DNA from: Helicoverpa zea
Lineage: Eukaryota > Arthropoda > Insecta > Lepidoptera > Noctuidae
Direction of reading: 5' to 3'
DNA: 64,000 nt
Assembly: GCF_022581195.2 (NCBI RefSeq)
Contig: NC_061472.1
Location: forward strand, 5,208,001-5,272,000
This document shows, piece by piece, positions 57,505 to 64,000 of the stretch (positions within the stretch are counted from its first letter, which is position 1; every line of letters begins with the position of its first letter). Made by a program: the position numbers and the translations under genes. The notes beneath the pieces were generated by a model that made no database searches, was not told the DNA's origin, and saw only the letters and a program-made list of their open reading frames with translations.

Positions 57505-59334
57505 AGTTCATTTATTGATTTCTCGACATATTTTAAAAAAAAACATTTAAAAATACAAAAAATAGATGGCCACCGATATCGGGCATAGGGTCCAAGGTAC
57601 CGCTGGTTAGGGTCCCAGAGACAGAAACCTCCTCACAATACGCGCCGTATCATGGAGTACTGCCATCTGAATCAGTCCCTTGATCCAACCGCCTAACGAG
57701 AGCCTCATGAGGTGTTGGTCGAGGCTCTTGGCTATTAGACCATTGGCCGTAACGGCAATCGGCACAATAACAGCCTTGTCGTCATTCCACATGGCGACAA
57801 CCTCGTGCGCTAAGTCAAGATACTTTATTTGTTTCTCTGTCTCAGCTTTCACGAGGTTCTCGTCATGCGGAACGGCGACATCGATTATTATCGTGCGGCG
57901 CGATAATCGATCTATCACCACTATATCAGGCTTATTGGCTATAATAGTCCTGTCAGTGATGATAGATCGATTCCAGTACAACGTGATATGGTCCTTTTCG
58001 AGAACTGGGTCGGGCGCATACTTGTAGTACGGTTTCTCAAGATCTACAAGTTTGTATTGCAGAGCAATCTGCTGGTGGATGATCTTGGCCACTTGGTTAT
58101 GCCTGTGCAAATATTCACCGTTAGCCAAACGAGAACAACCAGATATAATAGGTCTGATAGACTCACCTGGATGGTGACATGCCCGACATATGTCATCCGT
58201 CCCGTCTTTCATAATATATCTCCGGTAGTTATTCGTCAGGATAACTTCGTCCATAATTGCACATACAAATCTTTTCTCTAAATAGGTCACCGAAGCGTAG
58301 CCAAGATACGGACGCATTGAAGTCTACATCGGGGCCATGAAGTGCCCCGAAGAAGCGTCCGTGTAGCTGTTTGCTCTGCCATACCTCCTTGCGATCATGG
58401 GTAGTTACTACCACAGGTCTGCGCCAGTTCCCATTTGCCAACGATAGCGGGGGCAGTCCTCTGTCCACTGCTACCATATCACGGTGCATACCCACGTCGC
58501 TTTTGAGAAGACATTCCCTGAGACTGCACACCTCACGGTTGTGGAGCGTCTTTGCATTTAAAAAGCCTCGACCTCCACATTTCCGTGGGATGTACAGCCT
58601 CATCACCGACGATTGTGGGTGATGCATTAGTCCTGCGGTCAGCAGTGTGCGGACTCTCCTATCCAAGGCATCCAATTCAGTTTGAGTCCATTTGAGTATG
58701 CCGAAGGAGTACATCAGGACTGGCATGACCCAACCATTAAAGGCGCGAAACTTGTTGCCACCTGATAAGGAACTTTTTAGAACTTTATTCAGGCGGCTAA
58801 AGAAACGCTCCCGTAATGATTGTTTCATGACAGCCACATTGATGCCTAACCCCTCCGCCATACCCAGGTATTTATATGTATCGTTTGCGGAGAGTGATCT
58901 CAGGTTTATAGAATCTGAGAGTTGTACTCCCTCAGATTCCACAATTCCCCCTCGCTTTACATGCATGACTGCACATTTGTCCACACCGAATTCCATCCTG
59001 AAGCAGCTACTGAAAGTTTCAGTGACCTTCAGTAGCTTTATCAGCTGCATTTCTGTGGTGGCAAACAGTTTCAGATCATCCATATAAAGCAAATGGGATA
59101 TAACCTGACCCCCTCTCCGCAAAGGATAGCCCAGCCCCGAACCCTCTAGCAATGTGCTCAATGGGTTCAAGGCCAGGCAAAACCAAAGTGGACTCAAACT
59201 ATCACCCTGGAATATTCCCCGCTCGATCTTAATAGGATCGCCGATCCCTTCAATTTGTCTACAGCCTGGATAGTGAAGAACCGTTCTCCATTGCTCCATA
59301 CATGACGCAAGAAAGGCGCGTAGAGTATATTAAT
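57505..59334 (-). mobile_element. 5'-truncated LINE with restriction-like endonuclease
   Basis: It is flanked by taaataaata on both sides (57495-57504 and 59335-59344), which may be a 10-bp target duplication although the sequence is simple. Inside, minus strand, are the back half of a reverse transcriptase and a C-terminal nuclease. The 5' part of the element is missing, as is usual after incomplete reverse transcription. The clade is of the R2/R4 type, judged by the nuclease only. Confidence 0.75.
57607..59299 (-). pseudogene. LINE reverse transcriptase and RLE endonuclease, frameshifted
   Basis: The upstream piece (59299-58229) shows reverse transcriptase motif B (GIFQGDSLSPLWFCLALNPL), the catalytic YMDD in LLYMDDLKLFATTE, and the thumb region. 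The next piece (58317-57607) is in another frame and has a Cys/His cluster (CRACHHPGESIRPIISGC, then RHN) and the PD-(D/E)xK nuclease core KPDIVVIDRLSRRTIIIDVA. The frames overlap at 58229-58317, so one frameshift breaks the protein. The fingers and motif A are absent because of 5' truncation. Confidence 0.8.
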
Positions 59335-59396
59335 TAAATAAATAATATTTTTAACGTGATTATTTTCATTTACAGATACATACCGCCGTATTCAAC

Positions 59397-61649
59397 ATGC
59401 CGCGTGTATATAAACCCGATCCTACAAAAAAAAGGTATAAAAAATATAACATGGAGATCATAAAAAAAGCTGTGGAAGAGTATGCATCTTCCCGAAATGT
59501 TAAATTAGAAGAAGTTGCAAAAAAATATGGTATACACAAATCGGTGTTGTATCGTCACTGTACGCGGGATATGAAGCAACATGGAGGCCAAAGAGCTTTA
59601 TCCGATGAAACTGAAATGTTCTTAATAGAAAACATAAACAAATGCGCAGAATGGGGTTATCCCTTAGATACTTTGGATCTCAGGTACATAGTAAAAATGT
59701 ATCTTGATAAGATAGGTATAATTCATAAAAGATTCAAAGACAATTTTCCAGGACCAGATTTTGTACAGAGCTTCCTATTAAGACACAAAAATGAGATTTC
59801 TCAAAGAGTTTGTGAAAATATCAAGCGTGTGAGAGCTAAGGTATCACCAGATACGATTAAAGAATATTTCATAGAACTTGAGAAGTCTTTAAATGGTGTA
59901 CCTGCTTCTAACATCTTAAATTACGACGAAACAAATTTGACGGACGACCCTGGGCGGAAAAAAATACTAATCAAACGGGGATGCAAGTACCCTGAAAGAG
60001 TTCTGAACCATACCAAGGCTTCCGTGTCTATTATGATGGCTGGTACCGCAGATGGTAAAATGTTACCACCATATGTGGTATACAAGGCAACTCATTTATA
60101 TGATTCTTGGATCCAACATGGCCCAGAGGGTACTCGATATAATAGGTCGACATCTGGATGGTTTGATGCAACCACTTTTGAGGACTGGGTGCAAAATATG
60201 GTGGTTCCTTATTTTAAGAATTTACCAGGTAGAAAGTGCTTAATTGGAGACAATTTGTCTTCACATTTATCAGCAGATTTGATCCAAACATGTAAAGCGC
60301 ACAACATCGATTTTGTGTTTTTACCAGCCAACTCAACTCACCTGACGCAACCTCTGGACGTGGCATTTTTCCGTCCAATGAAGCGAGCCTGGAGGCATTT
60401 ATTATTAAAATGGAAAAAGACAGATGGTCGACAATTACCCACAATTCCAAAAGGTTGCTTTCCAAAATTATTAAAATTATTAATTGATGATCTGCAAATA
60501 AATGCCTCAAATAATATCATTGCTGGATTTAAGAAAACAGGAATTAGCCCTTTAAATGCAAGTGAAATATTAGCCAGACTTCCCGGCGAGGACTTAGGTG
60601 AAGAGCATAAAAGTGCTGTAGAAGATTCTATTCTAACACTCCTCAAAGAAATGAGATATGGTTCAATGAACATTGTAGAACCAAAAAGAAAGAGAAAACT
60701 AAATGTACTCCCAGGTAAAAGTGTCGCTGCAGAAGAAATTGAGGACTATGCAGATACTGATGTTGATAATAGTATGGCAAATCCTAAAAAAACAAAATAC
60801 GATGCCTGTACCAGTGGTTCATCAGGTTTAAACAATAAAAATAAAGGAAAAGCTAAAAAAACTATAATTACAAACATGAAACTTTCACCAATTGAAGAAA
60901 AAGAAAATTGCCCTAATAAAATAGAACCTTACAAAGGAAAAGGCAAAGGGATTGGAAAGAAAACGAAAACATCCTATTTGGAAACAAAAGAAGAAGTAAT
61001 CTTCAAAAAAAATATAGAAAACAATGAGACTAAAGGAAAAGCTATCGAGGATATTACAAAAAAATCAGAAACAGAAGACAAGGACAATAATGATAACAAT
61101 AAAGAATGGAAAGAAGAATACCATAACGACTCGGAACAATCAAAATGCGGAAATACAAGGCAGGAAGATTACGATTACATCACGGGTTACGACAATTATG
61201 ATAATAATACTGGACAGGAAAATTACGTTAACGTTACGGCTTACGAAAATTATGATAATAATATGGGAGAGCAGAATTACAATAGTATCACGGAAATAGA
61301 AAACTACAATAGTAACTTACAAGGATTAGAGTGCAAAATATCTAATGATATGGACATAAACCGTCTGCCCATTCTCTTTTTTGACAGCTTATGTGAAGAG
61401 GTTACAATCAGTACTGGAACAACTGCTGATGATAATACCATTAAGGAGAATAAAGTAGAAATAATATCAAATGAACTAGTGAATGACGGCCAGTACAACA
61501 AAAAATACAAATTACCAATTATAAAGAAGAGCAAGACTGTAATGGTAAAAGATCTCATTAAATTGCCAAAGAAAGAACACACAAATAATTACTATAATGA
61601 TAGTGACAAAATATTAAAAGTTTTAGAAGAGGATGATGATGACCTGTGA
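59397..61649 (+). CDS. pogo-like transposase with DDE_1 domain
   Basis: A 750-aa transposase. Residues about 15-55 form a psq-type helix-turn-helix (EEVAKKYGIHKSVLYRHC). A second DNA-binding region follows (about 65-150). The DDE core spans about 170-400: LNYDETNLTDD (first Asp), CLIGDNLSSHLS (second Asp) and STHLTQPLDVAFFRPMKRAW (third Asp). The C-terminal 330 residues are low complexity: Lys-rich, then Asn/Tyr/Asp-rich with repeated NYDNN-like units, and an acidic end (EEDDDDL). Pogo transposases are shorter, so the tail is unusual. The frame is intact from ATG to stop. It could be a functional transposase; domestication is less likely because the terminal repeats and TA are still present. 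Confidence 0.9.
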   Translation: MPRVYKPDPTKKRYKKYNMEIIKKAVEEYASSRNVKLEEVAKKYGIHKSVLYRHCTRDMKQHGGQRALSDETEMFLIENINKCAEWGYPLDTLDLRYIVKMYLDKIGIIHKRFKDNFPGPDFVQSFLLRHKNEISQRVCENIKRVRAKVSPDTIKEYFIELEKSLNGVPASNILNYDETNLTDDPGRKKILIKRGCKYPERVLNHTKASVSIMMAGTADGKMLPPYVVYKATHLYDSWIQHGPEGTRYNRSTSGWFDATTFEDWVQNMVVPYFKNLPGRKCLIGDNLSSHLSADLIQTCKAHNIDFVFLPANSTHLTQPLDVAFFRPMKRAWRHLLLKWKKTDGRQLPTIPKGCFPKLLKLLIDDLQINASNNIIAGFKKTGISPLNASEILARLPGEDLGEEHKSAVEDSILTLLKEMRYGSMNIVEPKRKRKLNVLPGKSVAAEEIEDYADTDVDNSMANPKKTKYDACTSGSSGLNNKNKGKAKKTIITNMKLSPIEEKENCPNKIEPYKGKGKGIGKKTKTSYLETKEEVIFKKNIENNETKGKAIEDITKKSETEDKDNNDNNKEWKEEYHNDSEQSKCGNTRQEDYDYITGYDNYDNNTGQENYVNVTAYENYDNNMGEQNYNSITEIENYNSNLQGLECKISNDMDINRLPILFFDSLCEEVTISTGTTADDNTIKENKVEIISNELVNDGQYNKKYKLPIIKKSKTVMVKDLIKLPKKEHTNNYYNDSDKILKVLEEDDDDL

Positions 61650-62476
61650 AAACTTTGTTAATTGTAAAATTGGAACGATTTAGAATTTTATTGTTTTTTT
61701 TAGAATTCTTATTATTTTTACATTTAGTGAGCTAACGTAGACTGAAGTTATCTACCTGTAACAACTTTTTTATGATAATTATTGTTAAGTTCAGAAGATT
61801 TAGAATTTAGTTTTAATTTTTTAAAGAATTTTGATTATTTTTACGGAGTAGTACTGATTCTACAAAGCCATAATGAAGGCTGAAATCGATTAAATGTGAT
61901 ATATTTTATGATAATTGTTACGTTCAGAAGATTTAGAATTTGTTTTTTTTTTTAAGAATGTTTATTACTTTTATGTTAGAATACTGATTTTATTTAATTC
62001 AAATAAAATGCGAATAAGAAGTATACATTGTTTAATTTATTGAAAAGAGATTACATTCCGTAAAAATAAAGTTGTTTAAAATACAAACATACCTAATTAT
62101 TTATGTTAACAAAAACACATAAATAGTTTAAATCACAAATTTTGAATTTCATTTACCATTTACATACCAAAACAATTTTTAAATACACGACCTTTCATTT
62201 TAGCATGTTGGTTAAGTAATTTTGGGCAGCCCTAACAGTTTTTTCATTCACCCTTTTATGCATTTCTATTGACCCCAGTCGTCGGGTGAATAGAAATGAT
62301 ACATATTTTATTAAAAATCTGGAAAACATTTGCTTATAGTTAAACAAATATTGTTTCAGCTGTTTCTTTGTGATACCGGACATGATATTAAAATAATCTG
62401 TGGTTAAAAAAAAAGTAATAGACAACAAATTCTTAGAACAAAGTTGAAAATCATTGCTATTCACCCCGTTTTACGG
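61650..62476 (+). other. 3' noncoding part of the pogo element
   Basis: AT-rich sequence after the transposase stop, with a repeated block (attgttacgttcagaagatttagaat at ~61914, similar at ~61783) and subterminal repeat motifs near 62247-62292. No gene. Confidence 0.6.
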
Positions 62477-62507
62477 TACATAAACTTCAGTCAGTCTCCA
62501 TTTTCAC

Positions 62508-62534
62508 CACAGATACACAATTTTTCGATACCAT
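62508..62534 (-). other. Candidate upstream exon of the DELE1-like gene
   Basis: On the minus strand an ATG at 62534 opens nine codons that end at a possible donor (tctgtg|gtgaaaatg). Joined in phase 0, it would enter the exon ending at 56690 in frame. If right, the pogo element lies in the first intron of DELE1. This is weak: the exon is very short and no promoter signal was verified. Confidence 0.2.
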
Positions 62535-62568
62535 AGACAATGATTGCTGTGTATCAGTAAGGTCGGCC

Positions 62569-63528
62569 CATAGATATAATATTACTAAACAAGATTGCGC
62601 ACGCTCAAAATATATATTTACGAAAATGAACTCTATTCTAACGCAATAAGGTACTAAATTGGTTGCATAATACACAGAGGCAAATCCGAGCCGAGAGGGA
62701 TAGTTCGAACGGAGGCTGTTTGTCTCTTTCTAACACCTTGCCAGCATAAAAAAATGTTGTGATCAAAAGTTTTGTCTTCCCAAAAACAATTGAATCACTT
62801 ATATTTTTATCTTATTTTAACAATTGCAAGTCAACAAATTAATAACAATCGTATTAATTTATTCGTAAAACATAAACAACATAAATTTTTATTTTGCTTT
62901 TTTTTATTTTCTAGCGGTAACCCTGAACATTCTTGGCGCGTAATCAGCATTTAAAATTTTGTTTATATTTTTTTGTATTTAATCAATTTAAACTATTAAA
63001 ATGGTGAAAAAGTTTTGCGTTTCTACTTGCAAAAGTGAATCCTATGGTGGTTGCAATATATCGTTCCACAGGTTAGCTAATAATAACATTTTCGTAAACC
63101 AAACAACTAGGGTGCCCATGAATTCTTGTAACGAGTCAAAATATGGGTGATGGATTTTAAAACTGTTGTACTATTGTTATAGCTTCCCAAAAAATGAAGA
63201 AAGGCGACATAAATGGCTCAGCAGTCTATATATGAAGTAGAAATACAAAAAAAAACGTTCTTCACTTCGAATCTTCCTGCTTTTATACTGCTAATTCCCG
63301 CTAATTATTAAAAGCCTATATTAGTAGTTTAAGGTCACAAACTGCGTAAGTTAAAACTTCAATACTAATCTATGTTTAATAATCTTAGCAAATTCGTATT
63401 TGTCTCACATAGCTTAATCTCATAGTCACCCTATTAGAAAGGGACAGACAGCCTCCGTACTAACTGTTTCACTCGGCTCGTTTTTTGGGTTTATATGCGC
63501 AGTCCTGTTTACTAATATTATGTCTATG
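62569..63528 (+). mobile_element. P-element-like transposon, non-autonomous
   Basis: It is flanked by a perfect 8-bp duplication GGTCGGCC (62561-62568 and 63529-63536), the length made by P-element transposases. Inverted ends of about 32 bp begin CATAGAYATAATATTA and match at all but about four positions. Subterminal blocks (gagccgag, cggaggctgt, ctttctaa) are also inverted copies. The 960-bp inside carries the start of a THAP domain, the DNA-binding domain of P transposases, but no catalytic core. Confidence 0.85.
63001..63236 (+). pseudogene. THAP-domain start of a P-like transposase
   Basis: Exon 63001-63071 (MVKKFCVSTCKSES, then ISFH) and exon 63183-63236 (SFPKNEERRHKWLSSLYM) join across an intron with acceptor ttgttatag. 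Together they show the THAP pattern: C-x4-C, then F-H-x-F-P, then the conserved W. The second half of the zinc site (C-x2-H) is missing: the frame meets a stop, or leaves through a poor donor at 63237, before it. It is a remnant of a transposase start, not a complete THAP protein. Confidence 0.7.
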
Positions 63529-63536
63529 GGTCGGCC

Positions 63537-63728
63537 CCACACACTCGGAACTCGGAATAAAAATCTTTATTAAGGTGAATGCTTCGAATAGTAGTGGGAA
63601 TTTCAAAATGAAATCGTTTTACTCCGGAAATTCTTATATTTAAATCCAGTAAACTTTTTAATTATAAATAAATAAATAAAATAAAAAGCCTTATATTTCA
63701 TGGAAAAAGAAAACTTAAATAACATTTG
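63537..63728. other. AT-rich spacer
   Basis: Short stretch between the P-like element and the LINE 3' end. Nothing was recognised. Confidence 0.4.
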
Positions 63729-64000
63729 TTTTTTTTTTTTTTTTTTTAACTAAACTTAATTCGTTTCTTGTTTTAATGAATTTAGATATATTTAAAGTAA
63801 TTTTAAGTGCTTTGTTCAGTATTTGTATTGTTATCCAGAACCCCTCCTCGGGTGAAGGCCTCCTCCAACGATTTCCATTGCTCCCTATTCAGGGCTTTCT
63901 GTATCCAGTCATGGCCAGCCGTCCTAACGATCTCGTCCTGCCATCTCGTAAGCGGCCTTCCTCTGCAGCGCTTGCCTAGAGGGCCGGTCCATGACGTTAC
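63729..64000 (-). mobile_element. 3' end of an RTE-type LINE
   Basis: On the minus strand the element enters from beyond the window, has a short 3' UTR and ends in a poly(A) run (T-run at 63729-63747 on the plus strand). It is cut by the window edge. Confidence 0.8.
63803..64000 (-). CDS. RTE-type LINE polyprotein, C-terminal end (partial)
   Basis: A clean frame of 65 codons to a stop contains CRGRPLTRWQDEIVRTAGHD and WIQKALNREQWKSLEEAF. This RGRP...RW-x-D...RTAG..W pattern marks the last residues of the pol proteins of RTE-like LINEs in insects. The nuclease and reverse transcriptase parts lie outside the window. Confidence 0.8.
   Translation of the reverse strand, partial: VTSWTGPLGKRCRGRPLTRWQDEIVRTAGHDWIQKALNREQWKSLEEAFTRGGVLDNNTNTEQST

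Larger units (their letters stand above)
57223..59375 (+). other. 5'-UTR intron of the pogo transposase gene
   Basis: Donor cagtgaag|gtaagtgag at 57223 and acceptor ttttcatttacag at 59375, 21 bp before the transposase ATG. The intron includes the nested LINE, so the LINE would be removed from the transposase message. Confidence 0.6.
56895..62476 (+). mobile_element. pogo-like DNA transposon with nested LINE
   Basis: Inverted ends CCGTAAAATGGGGTGAATAG (left) and the near-complement ending CACCCCGTTTTACGG (right) are flanked by TA (56893-56894 and 62477-62478), as for pogo/Tc1 elements. Several copies of a GGGTSAATAG motif lie near both ends. The transposase gene has its own 5'-UTR intron (donor after 57222, acceptor before 59376), and a LINE sits in that intron. 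Without the LINE the element is about 3.7 kb. It lies just upstream of the first DELE1 exon found. Confidence 0.9.

Noticed and set aside
60214..60673. Minus-strand frames of 98 and 111 codons
   Set aside because: They are complements of the pogo transposase catalytic region.
63001..63236. Possible host THAP-domain gene
   Set aside because: It lies between inverted ends with an 8-bp duplication and lacks the second half of the zinc site.

Overview
The window looks like a piece of a moth genome, most likely a noctuid or a close relative. It is AT-rich, its genes are split into many exons with GT-AG introns, and the intergenic DNA is full of TACCTA-type motifs and transposon families typical of Lepidoptera (Helitrons, mag-clade Ty3/gypsy, BEL/Pao, hAT, Harbinger, IS630-Tc1-mariner and pogo elements, a tRNA-derived SINE). 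The species was not determined.

Four host genes can be modelled from splice sites and protein families. (1) An alpha-1,3-fucosyltransferase of the FucTA type (GT10) on +. A probable noncoding first exon ends at 1446, a ~15 kb intron follows, and coding exons run 16588-24272. (2) A single-exon V-ATPase assembly factor, CCDC115/Vma22-like, on - (26629-27153). (3) A SAFB-like nuclear protein on + (28932-46349), with SAP domain, RRM and R/E-rich region; about 10 kb of its ninth intron is transposons. (4) A DELE1-like mitochondrial stress protein on - (52523-56690), with Sel1 repeats and five in-frame exons that each carry a related W/KW repeat. The four genes do not form a pathway; they are ordinary neighbours. 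The biological interest is in the mobile DNA packed around them and in the DELE1 exon array.

Layout. 1-1446: promoter and 5' exon region of the fucosyltransferase. 1447-16484: its first intron, holding a Helitron, several MITEs and dispersed repeats. 17133-21735: a structurally intact mag-like gypsy element in the next intron, with identical 109-bp LTRs. 25905-26151: a hAT-type MITE. 27563-28589: a truncated LINE between the divergent CCDC115 and SAFB genes. 33330-39785: a nearly intact BEL/Pao element, followed 34 bp later by an IS630-like element (39820-42726), both in SAFB intron 9. 43182 and 49741: two near-identical short Helitrons. 47700-49740: a LINE fragment holding a Harbinger element that itself holds a MITE. 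49963-50766: a decayed jockey-like LINE. 56895-62476: a pogo element whose own 5'UTR intron holds a truncated LINE. 62569-63528: a small P-element-like transposon with a THAP start. 63729-64000: the 3' end of an RTE-type LINE.

Most elements have clear target-site duplications (acaat, cgtac, TA, TTA, TAA, ATATAGAC, GGTCGGCC), so their boundaries are firm. Gene models rest on reading splice sites and frames by eye; no transcript data or database search was available.
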